This document shows positions 1 through 8,266 of a DNA stretch of 64,000 nucleotides, piece by piece; within the stretch, counting starts at the first letter, position 1, and the number at the start of each line of letters is the position of its first letter. Both the position numbers and the translations under genes were made by a program. Origin of the DNA: Arthrobacter_N sp051262515 (GTDB taxonomy: Bacteria; Actinomycetota; Actinomycetes; Actinomycetales; Micrococcaceae); assembly GCF_051262515.1 (NCBI RefSeq), contig NZ_JBIMER010000012.1, positions 19,485 to 83,484 of the forward strand, in the 5' to 3' direction. The notes beneath the pieces are model-generated. The model did no database searches and was not told where the DNA came from. It saw only the letters and a list, made by a program, of their open reading frames with translations.

Positions 1-871
1 CGTGAAGCTCCCCGGCCTCGGCGGCCGCCGAGGCGCTGGCCTCGTACGCGCGGGCGGGGACGGCCATGTCCTGCAGGTGGTCGCGCTGGCGCCGGGCCTG
101 CACGACGGCGGCGTGGGCCTGAGAGAGCTCGCCGAACTGCGCCACCGCGTTCTCGGCCATCGCGAACGTGCGGGGCTCGTCCAGCATGAACGTGCGGAAC
201 AGCTCGTCCAGGTTGCCGAGCGACTTCGCGGCCTGCGTCTTATGCAACAGCAGGACCGCGTTCTCCCCGGAGATCCCCAGCAGTCGGCTGAAGCGGGCGG
301 CGAAGCTCGAGTGCTTGTCCGTGACCGCCACGGCGTCCGGCCACGCGGCCTTGATCTTGCGCACGTCGATCCCGGAGCCCAGGTGCGGCACGAAGTCCGG
401 GAGAGCGGCGTCGTCCTGCAGGATCAGCGACAGTTCCTGCACGTCCGACGGCGTGTTGCTGCCCCGGCGCAGGTGGTACAGCTTCACGAGGACCACGGGT
501 TTGCCGCCGTTGCCGTCGTCGTAGCGGAGCAGTATGCCGCTGTGGGTGGCGTTCGGGCGGAGGTATTCGCTGGCGACCTCGCCGGTCTCCTCGTCCGCGC
601 TGCGCCGCCACGCCCCGCGGACGTAGCTGACCAGGCTGCGGTCCTCACCGCGCGCGCCGCCGTCGTTCGCCGCGGCGTTGAAGCGCAGCTTGCCGCGCGG
701 GGTGAGCACCGCGGAGACCGCGTCCAGCAGCGAGGACTTGCCCGAGCCCGACGGCCCCGTGACCAGGAACCCGCGCCGGGCCACCGGCACCGTCCAGTGC
801 CCCTGGAACGTGCCCCAATTCAGCAGTTCGATGCGGTCCAGGCGCCACTGGCCCGGGTGGATCGCGTTCAT
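1..871 (-). CDS. jetC: Wadjet SMC-like ATPase JetC (N-terminal part, runs off left edge)
   Basis: This is the first 290 residues of an SMC/MukB-like ATPase, read from an ATG at 871 with no stop to the window edge. A clear Walker A loop, GPSGSGKSS, lies at residues 39-47, preceded by an aromatic-rich N-terminus (NWGTFQGHW) typical of the DUF3584/SbcC-like JetC proteins. In known type I Wadjet systems JetC forms a condensin-like motor with JetA and JetB that extrudes circular plasmid DNA, which the nuclease JetD then cuts. The start codon overlaps the jetB stop as ATGA, so translation is probably coupled. The remaining 800 or so residues and jetD should lie to the left of the window. Identification rests on the Walker motif plus the jetA/jetB neighbours. 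Confidence 0.88.
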   Translation of the reverse strand, partial: MNAIHPGQWRLDRIELLNWGTFQGHWTVPVARRGFLVTGPSGSGKSSLLDAVSAVLTPRGKLRFNAAANDGGARGEDRSLVSYVRGAWRRSADEETGEVASEYLRPNATHSGILLRYDDGNGGKPVVLVKLYHLRRGSNTPSDVQELSLILQDDAALPDFVPHLGSGIDVRKIKAAWPDAVAVTDKHSSFAARFSRLLGISGENAVLLLHKTQAAKSLGNLDELFRTFMLDEPRTFAMAENAVAQFGELSQAHAAVVQARRQRDHLQDMAVPARAYEASASAAAEAGELH

Positions 872-1584
872 GCGGGCTCCTCGCCGTCGTCTTCCGCGCC
901 GTCTCCCGCGCCATCTCCCGTGCCGCCGGCGGCCAGCACGGGGTCGCCAGCCAACCGGCGGTATTCCGCGCGCACAGCCGCGATCTCCTCCGGACCGAAC
1001 ACCAGGCGCATCACGGGCGAGACCTCGAACCGGCCCTCGGTGCTGGTGGGCGCGAGCAGGCCGAACTTGACCATCTTGGTCCACGAGGCGTTGATCCGCT
1101 TGGAGAAACCGGCGGGGTCGGCATTGTCCCTGCCGCGGTAGACCTGCAGCTGGTCGGCGACCTCGTCTGCGCCGACGATCGTCCGGGTCCCGTGGGAATC
1201 GTGCAGCAGCTGTTGGCGCAGGTGCAGGAGCAGCGCGGTGTCCAGGAACGTCAGCGTGGCGGTGCGCATCACGCGCGGTGCGTCCGGCGCGGCCTGCACG
1301 TTCCGCACGAACGCCACCTGGGACTCGTGGTCCGCGACGAGCTCGAGGAACAGGTCGGCCAGCCGGGACCGGATCTCCTCCTCGTCGGCGAGCAGGGCGG
1401 ACCACAGGTTCGCGTGCCGCGCGGCCGAGAGGTAGGGGCCGCGCAGCAGCTGGACCAGGGCCCGGCGGGAGGGCTCGCGGAGGGTGCCGCCGTCGCCGTC
1501 CCACAGGCCCGGGCGGGCGGGGGATCCGGCGTCGCGCTCCTCCAAGGGTGCGGCGTCGGGTGCGGCGGGGACCGGCTTGCTCAT
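868..1584 (-). CDS. jetB: Wadjet KITE-like subunit JetB (DUF4194)
   Basis: A 238-residue protein of the DUF4194 family, the MukE-like (KITE) subunit that bridges the kleisin JetA and the ATPase JetC. The sequence runs through a low-complexity start (MSKPVPAAPDAAP) into a region with LVQLLRGPYLSAA and the RTATLTFLDTALLLHLRQQL helix, a pattern I associate with JetB. I chose the ATG at 1584, not an upstream in-frame codon at 1641, because 1584 overlaps the jetA stop by four bases (ATGA). The C-terminus is acidic and Gly/Ala-rich. The gene is the middle of a tightly coupled three-gene run. Confidence 0.85.
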   Translation of the reverse strand: MSKPVPAAPDAAPLEERDAGSPARPGLWDGDGGTLREPSRRALVQLLRGPYLSAARHANLWSALLADEEEIRSRLADLFLELVADHESQVAFVRNVQAAPDAPRVMRTATLTFLDTALLLHLRQQLLHDSHGTRTIVGADEVADQLQVYRGRDNADPAGFSKRINASWTKMVKFGLLAPTSTEGRFEVSPVMRLVFGPEEIAAVRAEYRRLAGDPVLAAGGTGDGAGDGAEDDGEEPA

Positions 1585-3020
1585 GCGGGGATCCTTCCGG
1601 TGAAAAGGTGGCGGTCGAGCGTGCCATGGCGCCCGTCCCACTCGACGGTTTCGCGCCCGCCGACGGCGGTGCCGTGCTCTTGGGCGAGCACCAACAGTCC
1701 GACGACGCTCGCGACGCCCTGGGTGGCGGGGTGGGCCGCGAGTATCTCGGCGATGGTCGCGGCGCCGTGCTCCTCGACGGTGCGGTTGACGTTGTCCTCC
1801 AACTCCGCCATGTCGATGTCCGAGGCTCGGGCCAGGGCCAGCAGCTCGCCGATGTCGACCAGATCCGCCTCGTGGGACACGACGTCGGTGCCCGCCTCGA
1901 AATCACCGGGGTTGTGCAGCTTCAGCGCGGAGACGCTGGAGAGCGGGACGCTGGTCAGGTCCAGGGTGAGGCCGGTCTTCGCGTACGGCTTGACGGTCTC
2001 CGACGCCTCGAGCGCCTCGCGCAACCCGGATCGCAGGTGGCGGCTGATGAGGCGCTCGCGCTGAAGGTCCTGGCTCTGGACGAATCTGCGCAGGCTCCGG
2101 CTGAATGTGGTTAACACGGTGTGGATCTCGGCGCCGCGGTCCTGCAGCGTGGGCAGGAGCCGGCGGAGGGTCCGGACCTGCGCGGGGGAGAGGCCCTCGA
2201 CGAATCCGCGGTCCATCACCGAGGAGATCGATTCCTCGAACTCGAGGCCGCGCTCGGGGTCCAACAGGAGCGCGTAGAACCCGGCGAAACTGCGTCCGGC
2301 GTCGGATTCGGCCAGCAGGTCCACGCCGCGGAAGATGTCCTCCAGCACCGACGAGCGCGGGCCTTCCTGTTCGACGAGGCGCTCGCGCAGGGTGCGGTTC
2401 AACTGTTCCAGCTCGCCGCGGACCCGGGCGAAATCGGCCGGGACCTCCTCGACCAGCCCGAGGATGTCGCGGATCCGCTCCAGGGCGCGCTCGGCGGGCA
2501 GGACGTCGACCTCCCCGGATTCGACGCGGGCGATCTGGGCGTCGATGCGCTCGCGTTCGGCGTGCAGCGCGGCCAGGCGGGTGGCCATGTCCGGGTCGGT
2601 GTCCCGGGCCAGGGACCGCAGCTGGTCCTGGATGGTGGCCAGGCGCGATTCGGTGACGGTCTGGCGTGGTTCGGCGAGCTGCGTGACGAAGCGGATGGCG
2701 GTCAGCGCGCCGGGGGAGAGTTCGAACGTCTCCTCGCGGGAATCCTGGGCGGAGCGGCGGATGAGGATCTGCTGGTTGCGCCACTCCGCGCAGTAGGCCT
2801 GCGCCGTCTGCGGCAGGTCGAAGCCCTCGCCGCGCAGCTCCTCGAGATCCGAATCGACCTTCTCGAACAGGACCGGGGCCGGGAGGCGGCGCTCCTCGCC
2901 CGAGAGGTGGCGGCCGAGGACCGCTACGGCGACGTCCGCGTTCCGGGCGCGGAGCATCGCCCAGGCGGGGTCGGATGACTGGAGCCTGGATGCGGCACGC
3001 GCGGTGCGGAGAACGCTCAC
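1581..3020 (-). CDS. jetA: Wadjet kleisin-like subunit JetA (DUF3375)
   Basis: A 479-residue DUF3375 protein, the MukF-like kleisin of type I Wadjet. The open frame extends upstream to 3563, but that part is an antisense shadow of the VOC gene; the GTG at 3020 (VSVLRTARAASR) gives the usual family length of about 480. The middle is strongly helical with a long charged coiled-coil-like stretch (residues about 125-215, rich in R, E, L and A), followed by the conserved-looking region around SFAGFYALLLDPERG. It is the first gene of jetABC and is preceded by a 53-bp dyad repeat at 3092-3144. Confidence 0.87.
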   Translation of the reverse strand: MSVLRTARAASRLQSSDPAWAMLRARNADVAVAVLGRHLSGEERRLPAPVLFEKVDSDLEELRGEGFDLPQTAQAYCAEWRNQQILIRRSAQDSREETFELSPGALTAIRFVTQLAEPRQTVTESRLATIQDQLRSLARDTDPDMATRLAALHAERERIDAQIARVESGEVDVLPAERALERIRDILGLVEEVPADFARVRGELEQLNRTLRERLVEQEGPRSSVLEDIFRGVDLLAESDAGRSFAGFYALLLDPERGLEFEESISSVMDRGFVEGLSPAQVRTLRRLLPTLQDRGAEIHTVLTTFSRSLRRFVQSQDLQRERLISRHLRSGLREALEASETVKPYAKTGLTLDLTSVPLSSVSALKLHNPGDFEAGTDVVSHEADLVDIGELLALARASDIDMAELEDNVNRTVEEHGAATIAEILAAHPATQGVASVVGLLVLAQEHGTAVGGRETVEWDGRHGTLDRHLFTGRIPA

Positions 3021-3091
3021 GGATCCACGGTAGCGGCAGGAGCGGACAGTTGGGGAACCGGTCCGTCGCCAGCGGCCCCCGGGACGCATCG

Positions 3092-3144
3092 GTGTCGGGG
3101 TAGATGTCGGAAAGCCCGGCGCTTTCCCGCACTTACCCCGACAC
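3092..3144. repeat. 53-bp inverted-repeat element, copy 1
   Basis: Exactly 53 bp: two 23-nt inverted arms, each starting GTGTCGGG on its own strand and ending near GAAAG, around a 7-nt centre. The outer 11 bp pair perfectly; 19 of 23 positions are self-complementary. It sits between the divergent jetA and VOC genes. Four more copies lie at 18475, 20039, 21380 and 22376. Confidence 0.85.
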
Positions 3145-3200
3145 GGCTGCGGCAGGGGGCCGGGGTGGACGGAATGGCGCGACGAGGCATGATGGGAAGC

Positions 3201-3593
3201 ATGGATATCCTCTCGAGCCGCGTGCTCCTGCGACCCGTCGACCTCCAGCAAACCCAGGCGTTCTACCGGGACGTCCTCGAGCTCGGGGTCTCCCGGGAGT
3301 TCGGGTCCGGCGAGCATGCCGGCGTCGTGTTCTTCCTCGGCAGCGGGACGCTGGAGGTCTCCGGAACCAGGGAGGCCGGAACGCCGTCGTCCCTGATTCT
3401 GTGGCTGCAGGTGCGCGACGTCGCCGACGAGCTCCGGCGCCTCGCGGACCAGGGCGTGGACCCGGTCCGCGAGGCGCGGCAGGAGCCGTGGGGGCTGATC
3501 GAGGCGTGGATCGAGGACCCGGACGGCACCCGGATCGCCCTGGTCCAGGTTCCCGAGGACCACCCGATGCGCCGCGACCAGCGCACTCTCTGA
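3201..3593 (+). CDS. VOC (glyoxalase/bleomycin-resistance) family protein
   Basis: A 130-residue single VOC-domain protein. The paired beta-alpha-beta-beta-beta pattern is visible: RPVDLQQTQAFYRDVLELG near the N-terminus and IEDPDGTRIALVQVPEDHP near the C-terminus, the second strand block carrying the family's xDPDGxxI signature. Such proteins bind a metal and act as lyases, dioxygenases or drug-binding proteins, and the substrate cannot be read from the sequence. The ATG at 3201 has a GGGAAG ribosome site; an in-frame ATG at 3165 lies too close to the repeat and has no such site. It is followed after 50 bp by a thioredoxin-fold gene on the same strand. Confidence 0.75.
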   Translation: MDILSSRVLLRPVDLQQTQAFYRDVLELGVSREFGSGEHAGVVFFLGSGTLEVSGTREAGTPSSLILWLQVRDVADELRRLADQGVDPVREARQEPWGLIEAWIEDPDGTRIALVQVPEDHPMRRDQRTL

Positions 3594-3643
3594 TAATCGA
3601 CGACTGGCACGGCATTCGGCCGCAACCGGGGGAGAATGTTGCC

Positions 3644-3955
3644 ATGACCGTTGAGCTTCTGCACATTGACGAATGCCCCAACTCGAACGACGCCGCCGAG
3701 CGCGTGAAGACCGCGCTGGACGCGCTGGGCCATCCGGACGAGGAAGTGCGCATGCGGCTGGTGGGGTCGGCGGCGGAAATGGCCGGGACCGCCTTCGCCG
3801 GATCGCCCACCATCACGGTGGACGGGGTGGACATCTTCCCCGAGGGTGCCCCGGCGGGCGATCTGGCCTGCCGGATTTACCGGACTCCCGCCGGTTTCGC
3901 CGGCCTTCCCACGGTGGAGCAGATCCAGGACGCGTTGGGCCAGCGGGGGTTCTGA
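3644..3955 (+). CDS. Thioredoxin-fold DF-family protein
   Basis: A 103-residue protein starting at an ATG preceded by GGGGGAGA. It begins with the beta-strand LLHIDECPNS, a CxxS redox-like motif (Cys13), and later has FAGSPTITVDGVDIFP, the Ser-Pro (cis-Pro) loop of thioredoxin folds. This matches the family annotated as DF-family (seleno)proteins or alkylmercury-lyase-like thioredoxins, in which the first position can be Cys or Sec. No partner can be named. It may be co-transcribed with the VOC gene, 50 bp upstream. Function is unproven; a role in thiol handling is an inference. Confidence 0.65.
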   Translation: MTVELLHIDECPNSNDAAERVKTALDALGHPDEEVRMRLVGSAAEMAGTAFAGSPTITVDGVDIFPEGAPAGDLACRIYRTPAGFAGLPTVEQIQDALGQRGF

Positions 3956-4308
3956 ACCCGGCTTCGGCCCCACGGGTTTACACCGCCCGATCCGCCCGCG
4001 CCGATCCGGTCAGCCGGCGCCACATCGGTGCCCGCCGCCTTCCGGGAGCCCCCGCGCCCGTCCGGACACGCGAAGGGACCGCCCGGCGCCTGCGCCGAAC
4101 GGCCCCTAGTTTCCTGGGTTTCCAGCCACTTGTGCTTCGTTGTGGAAGCTAATGCGCGTTACGCCTGTCCGTTGAACGGCGGCTCGTTGTGGCGCGGGGT
4201 ATCCGTCAGGGTGTCGTCGATGTGTGTTGCACCTTCGCTGGGGGCCCGAGCCGGACGGGGGATCCCGGGCGGTGGTTCTCGGTCATGCGACGCCGGGGTT
4301 CGTGCGGA
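3956..4308. other. 353-bp intergenic region
   Basis: No convincing gene on either strand. It holds the terminator-like hairpin at 4075-4106 after the thioredoxin-fold gene and then sequence running to the 3' end of the convergent phosphoesterase gene. I see nothing else that I can support. Confidence 0.5.
4075..4106. terminator. Hairpin, likely terminator
   Basis: Nested inverted repeat: inner stem CGGCGC/GCGCCG and outer GGGaCCG/CGGcCCC, followed by a T-rich stretch (TAGTTTCCTGGGTTTCC). It lies about 120 bp after the stop of the thioredoxin-fold gene and between convergent genes. Confidence 0.5.
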
Positions 4309-5361
4309 CTATTCGGAGAAGGGCACACGCTCCCACGTGAGGACCTCCTCGGTCTTCGCGGAGTTCGCCGCGACGCTGACGCGCAGCCATTCCCCGGACG
4401 TGGCGGAGCCCTCCACGGTGACCCGCTGGAGGTTGTCCACCGGTTCGACGCCGTAGACCTCCAGCCACGGGGAGCCGGCGGTGAGCGGTTCGTCCTCGTG
4501 GAAGACGTGGCTGTCGCCGTTGACCAGGTACACCGGACCGTCGAATGCGGCGGCCTCTTCGGCGAGGGCTTCGATGACGGGGGCGAAGCCGGAGACGGAG
4601 GCAGGATCGGCCAGCGCGGCCTTTTCCTGGCCGGGCGTGAACATGTCGGCCTGCGTCATGACGACGACGGCCCGCGCCCGGGTGCGCTCGGCGTCGTCGA
4701 ACGTTTCGCGCAGCTGGGCGAGTCCGGCGTCGGTGCGGTGCCAGACCTCCGCGAGCTGTTCCGCCGTCGGCTCCGTGTGGCCGAGCCCGGACCAAGGGGC
4801 CAGCGCGTTGTTGGAACCCTGCACGTTGACCACGGAGAACGCGACGCGGTTCTCCGCGAACCGGACGTTCTCGGGCAGGCCGATCGCGTCCTGGGAATCG
4901 ACGCGCATGGTGCCCCCGAGTGTCCGGTCCGGTTCGGCGAAGAACATGTCGCGCAGCGTGTCGAGGCGCTCGAGCGGGTTGAACGCGCCGTTGTTTTCGC
5001 GGTGGCAGTCCACCCACTCGTTGTCGCCGGGGGTGAACACCAGCGGGGCCTCGAAGCGGTCGAACTGGTCCTTGACCACGCCGAACCGCTCGTCGGTGCA
5101 CTGCTCGGAGCCCGCCTTGATGTCGCCGACGTGGGAGATGAAGCGCAGGTCGTCCTGCTCGTTGAGTTCGGTGACCATGCCGGGGAACGCGGCGAGCTGT
5201 TCGGCGCCGTAGGGGATGTCGCCGATGACGCCGAACGTGTAGGCGGCGCCGTCCGGCTGCGGCTGCCCGGGGTCGGCCAGGACCGGGACGGCGGAGGACG
5301 CGACGGCGGCGGGGACGGCGAACGCCAGGGCGGCGACGCCGGACAGGATGCGGGAACGCAT
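4309..5361 (-). CDS. Secreted calcineurin-like metallophosphoesterase
   Basis: A 350-residue exported protein. Residues 1-29 form a signal peptide (basic start MRSRI, Ala/Val-rich core, cleavage near VLA-DP). Metal-binding signatures of the calcineurin-like fold appear in order: GDIPYG, SHVGDIKAG, TPGDNEW and, late, VNGDSHVFH. The family hydrolyses phosphomono- or diesters with a dinuclear metal centre. The ATG at 5361 has an AAGGAG ribosome site; the frame extends upstream to 5442 without support. It is monocistronic and convergent with the gene at 3644. Two other secreted calcineurin-type enzymes and one PhoX-like protein occur in this window. Confidence 0.82.
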   Translation of the reverse strand: MRSRILSGVAALAFAVPAAVASSAVPVLADPGQPQPDGAAYTFGVIGDIPYGAEQLAAFPGMVTELNEQDDLRFISHVGDIKAGSEQCTDERFGVVKDQFDRFEAPLVFTPGDNEWVDCHRENNGAFNPLERLDTLRDMFFAEPDRTLGGTMRVDSQDAIGLPENVRFAENRVAFSVVNVQGSNNALAPWSGLGHTEPTAEQLAEVWHRTDAGLAQLRETFDDAERTRARAVVVMTQADMFTPGQEKAALADPASVSGFAPVIEALAEEAAAFDGPVYLVNGDSHVFHEDEPLTAGSPWLEVYGVEPVDNLQRVTVEGSATSGEWLRVSVAANSAKTEEVLTWERVPFSE

Positions 5362-5525
5362 GGGTGACTCCTTGTGCTGCGGCAGGGTTTGCCGTGGTGC
5401 GGTGCCGGGCACGGCCCGGGGCCGGGGGCGGCCGTCGCCCACGGTATGGTGCCGGCATTGATGGCCGGCGACGGCGCGGTGTCCGCCAGGTTACGGGCGA
5501 GTGCGCAGACGCGCGGCGCCGGATC

Positions 5526-6016
5526 CTACAGGTCCCGGAACGTCACGTTGGAGTCGTCCAGGCACGGCGAACGCCTGTACGGTGCGCTGGCGGACTCCGC
5601 GCGACGGACGGCCAGGCGCGGCAGCGCGCAGACGGCGACGAGCAGGACGGCGGCCACGGCGATCACCGGGCCGGCGGGGAGGGCGAGGTGGTAGGCGGCG
5701 AGCAGGCCGCCGAGGGAGGCGGCGGTGCACAGCACCACCACCAGCACGCCGACGGTCGTCATTCCCACCACCACGACCAGGCCGAGCGCGAGGACCAGCG
5801 CGACGTCGAGGACGGTGGTGTTGACGCCGAGGGAGCGCGCGTGGCCGGTGTCGAACGTGGTGGCGGTGAGCACCGGCAGGATGAGGACGACGGCGCCGAG
5901 CACCAGCGCGGCCAGGCCCGCCTGCAGTGCCATGTCCGTTCCGGTGACGCCATCACGGCGGCGCTGGCGAGCCCGCCCAGCAGCAGGGAGCCGCCGAGCA
6001 GCGAGGCGGCGGCGAC
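5526..6016 (-). pseudogene. Remnant of metal ABC transporter permease (ZnuB/MntB-like)
   Basis: Hydrophobic sequence resembling the C-terminal half of a zinc/manganese ABC permease: TFDTGHARSLGVNTTVLD, VVVGMTTVGVLVVV and YHLALPAGPVI are recognisable family segments. The first piece (GGSLLLGGLASAAVM) is in one frame, and the rest, from an internal ATG at 5933, is in another. The usual stretch between TVGVLLVV and the YHL segment is shortened, so at least one internal deletion and one frameshift are present. It is the distal part of a collapsed znuA-znuC-znuB-type operon. Confidence 0.7.
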
Positions 6017-6400
6017 CCCGGCGAGGAGCTCGGCGGTGGGGCCGTCGGCCAGGATCCGCCGGTCCAGGACTATCGTGCGGGAGAACGTGCCGCGGACCAG
6101 GTCCAGGTCGTGGACGGAGGCGAGGACCGCCGTGCCCCCGTCGGCGACCGCGGCCAGGGCGGTGTTCAGCTTGGTGGCGGCCTCGACGTCGAGCCGTTCC
6201 ATGGCGTCGGCCGCGGCCGCGCGCTGGCCGGCGTCCGGACGGCGCCACCAGCGGCGGGAGTCGAGGCTGCCGGTGGCGACCACCTGCGCGGCGCTGAGCG
6301 GGAAGGCGGTGCGCAGTTCCGGGGACTGCGGGACGTAGGCGATGCCGGGGGCAGGCTGGGCGCCGGTGCAGCCGCAGCGCATCACGGAGCCGGTGTGCGG
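6017..6400 (-). pseudogene. Remnant of metal ABC transporter ATPase (ZnuC-like)
   Basis: Read in a different frame from its neighbours. It shows the Q-loop region IAYVPQSPEL, the ZnuC-typical FPLSAAQVVATG, and the H-loop SVHDLDLV followed by LADGPTAELL. The Walker A loop, the LSGGQ signature and Walker B are all absent: MERLDVE runs straight into AATKLNTALA, exactly where the signature-to-Walker-B block (about 40 residues) should be. It cannot bind and hydrolyse ATP as it stands. Confidence 0.75.
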
Positions 6401-6428
6401 GCAAGCCCAGGCCCGCACGGACGGATCC

Positions 6429-7049
6429 GCCGTTGGCGCGCATGAGGTCCAGGTGGTCGCCGTCGGCCGGGACGAGTTCGGCGGTTTTCAGGGCCGCGAC
6501 GTCGGCGCCGACTGCGTCAGCGACGCCCTCGGCGAGCTTCGGCGGCAGGGCCTCCTCGAAGAAGACCGTTCCGACGCCGGCCGCGTGGGCCGTTTCGGTG
6601 ATGTCGGCGAGAGTGCGGGCGTCGGGCTCGTCGTCGGGGGAGAGGCCGGCGATGCCGATCTGTGTGAGGCCGTAGCGGTCCGCGAAGTAGCCGAACGCCC
6701 AGTGTGCGACGACGAGGGTGTCCTCGGCGAAGTCGGCGGGTCCGTCCGCGAGTTCGGCGTCCAGGGAGTCGAGGTCCGCCGTGAGCGCCGTGAGCGCCGC
6801 GAGGTTCGCGGCGTAGGCGTCGGCGTTGTCGGGGTCCGCGGCGGTCAGCTCGTCCGCGATCGCCCGGGCGACCGTGGCGTAGCGGGCGGGATCGAGCCAG
6901 AAGTGCGGGTCGGTGGAGCCGTGGTCGTGGCCCGCGTCCTCGCGTTCGTCCGGGGCGGCGTCGGCCGGCAACGGGTTCAATCCGGGGGTTTTCAACAGGT
7001 CGACGGCGAGGACGACGGGCAGGACGGGGCGAGGTGGAAACAAAAGCAT
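6429..7049 (-). pseudogene. Truncated metal-binding ABC lipoprotein (ZnuA-like)
   Basis: About 207 residues matching the second half of a cluster 9 metal-binding protein: a His-rich loop (GHDHGSTDPHFWLDP), a metal-site His (LVVAHWAFGYFADRYGL), and the TVFFEEALPPKLAEGVA helix. The signal peptide and first metal-binding lobe are missing; the frame starts abruptly with MLLFPPRPVLPVV. The same frame reads on for 300 further residues of out-of-frame ATPase and then permease sequence, giving a chimeric 507-codon ORF that is unlikely to be functional. The upstream operator-like dyad is still present. Confidence 0.75.
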
Positions 7050-7054
7050 GCCAG

Positions 7055-7078
7055 AACTGTACTGTATTGAGAACAGTT
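7055..7078. promoter_or_regulatory. Operator-like dyad upstream of the collapsed metal transporter
   Basis: Nested inverted repeats: ACTGTATTGAGAACAGT (17 bp, ACTGT/ACAGT arms) lies within a wider AACTGT...ACAGTT pair. It is immediately upstream of the znuA-like start codon in AT-rich surroundings, where a metal-dependent repressor (Zur- or DtxR-type) would be expected. The regulator is an inference. Confidence 0.45.
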
Positions 7079-7348
7079 CGCATTACTTATGTTAGGGGAC
7101 GTGCGTCGCAATCAGCTGGGAGAGTGCGCGAATGTCGACTTGAAGCGCAGGCCTCCTTCAGGGCCGCGAGCGGTTCCTTGTACCGATGGCATGGCGGCTC
7201 GATCCCGATGTCGGGTCAAACTGTCGGGACCTCGCGCCAGTGTTTGTGGTGGATCGAATCCGGTCCCGACCGACGCGGTGGCCAGCGCGCCCGGCGAGGT
7301 CGAAGCCATCGGCTCCGCAACGGCGTCGAAGATTCTCATGGGGGAAAC

Positions 7349-8176
7349 ATGTCCGTAAAAAATCCACTCGCACCCGCACCCGCACCCGCGCCCGCGTCTC
7401 AGGCGCACGCGACGGCCCCGAAGTCGCAGGCCGGCAAGGGCCTGGGCGTGGCCGCCCTGGCCGTAGCCATCGTCGCGCTGCTGTTGTCCTGGGTGCCGAT
7501 CATCAACAACTTCGCGGCGGTGCTCGGCGTCGTGGCGCTGGTGCTGGGCATCGTCTCGCTGGTCCTGGCGGCCAAGCGCAACGGCGGCAAGGGGTTGGGG
7601 ATCGCCTCGAGCATTATCGCCATCGTGGCCCTCGTGGCGGTTTTCGCGACGCAGGCCGCGTATTCGGCCGCGATCGACGAGGTGTCGACCGCCATCGAGG
7701 ATGCGGCCGACGGAGAGGTGGCCGCGCCCGCGGCGGTGGTCGAGCAGGCGGAAGACACCACGCAGGTCCTTGCATTGGGGGAGTCCGCCGTGGTCGGTGA
7801 ATACTCGGTCACCGTGGACTCCGTGGTCCTGGACGCGGCCGCGGAGATCGCCTCGGCGAATCCCTTCAACGAGAAGGCCGACGGCCAGTACGTGCTCGTC
7901 GGGCTCTCGGTGGTCTACAACGGTGACAAGGAGGGCGACGCCTGGATCGACCTGATGCCGGAACTCGTTGGCTCCGACGCCCGCATCTACGACTCCTCGA
8001 CATCCATGGCCGTGACGGCGAACCCCGAAACGGATGTGCCGACGCTGACCAGGGGCGGGGACGGTGCCTACGAGGTGGCGTTCGATGTCCCGGCGGCGGC
8101 CGTCGAGGATGCCAAGGTCCGCGTCACGGAGACGCTGTCCTTCGACGACGCGTCCGCGCTCTGGGCCACGAAGTAG
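7349..8176 (+). CDS. Membrane-anchored DUF4190/DUF4352 protein
   Basis: A 275-residue protein. A Pro/Ala repeat (APAPAPAPA) at residues 8-16 is followed by three hydrophobic segments (about 31-50, 54-75 and 81-103) of the DUF4190 type, with the repeated KGLGxA pattern before segments one and three. The C-terminal 140 residues look like a DUF4352 extracellular immunoglobulin-like domain (YSVTVDSVVLD, GQYVLVGLSVVYNGD). The function of such proteins is unknown; surface or lipid sensing has been suggested for relatives. I chose the ATG at 7349 because GGGGGAAAC precedes it; the open frame runs upstream to 7034. A strong hairpin follows the stop. Confidence 0.72.
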   Translation: MSVKNPLAPAPAPAPASQAHATAPKSQAGKGLGVAALAVAIVALLLSWVPIINNFAAVLGVVALVLGIVSLVLAAKRNGGKGLGIASSIIAIVALVAVFATQAAYSAAIDEVSTAIEDAADGEVAAPAAVVEQAEDTTQVLALGESAVVGEYSVTVDSVVLDAAAEIASANPFNEKADGQYVLVGLSVVYNGDKEGDAWIDLMPELVGSDARIYDSSTSMAVTANPETDVPTLTRGGDGAYEVAFDVPAAAVEDAKVRVTETLSFDDASALWATK

Positions 8177-8193
8177 TCGGCAGGGAACACGGA

Positions 8194-8225
8194 CGGTGGC
8201 CGTCCCCCGAGGGGGACGGCCACCG
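8194..8225. terminator. Strong hairpin terminator
   Basis: A perfect 14-bp stem, CGGTGGCCGTCCCC and its complement, with a 4-nt loop, 18 bp after the DUF4352 gene stop. It has no U-tract, as is common in actinobacteria. Confidence 0.75.
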
Positions 8226-8266
8226 CGTTGGGTTCAACCGATAAGCGTGGGAGGCAGAATGCCTAC

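Noticed and set aside
3021..3563. Upstream extension of the jetA reading frame to a 660-codon ORF
   Set aside because: The extra part is antisense to the VOC gene, exceeds the DUF3375 family length, and the GTG at 3020 fits the family start.
5759..6418. Intact ZnuC-like ATPase
   Set aside because: The frame is open for 219 codons, but Walker A, the signature motif and Walker B are missing, so it is listed as a remnant.
7366..7400. Tandem GCACCC-type microsatellite
   Set aside because: It encodes the Ala-Pro repeat of the DUF4352 protein head and is common in high-GC genes; no sign of phase-variable frames nearby.
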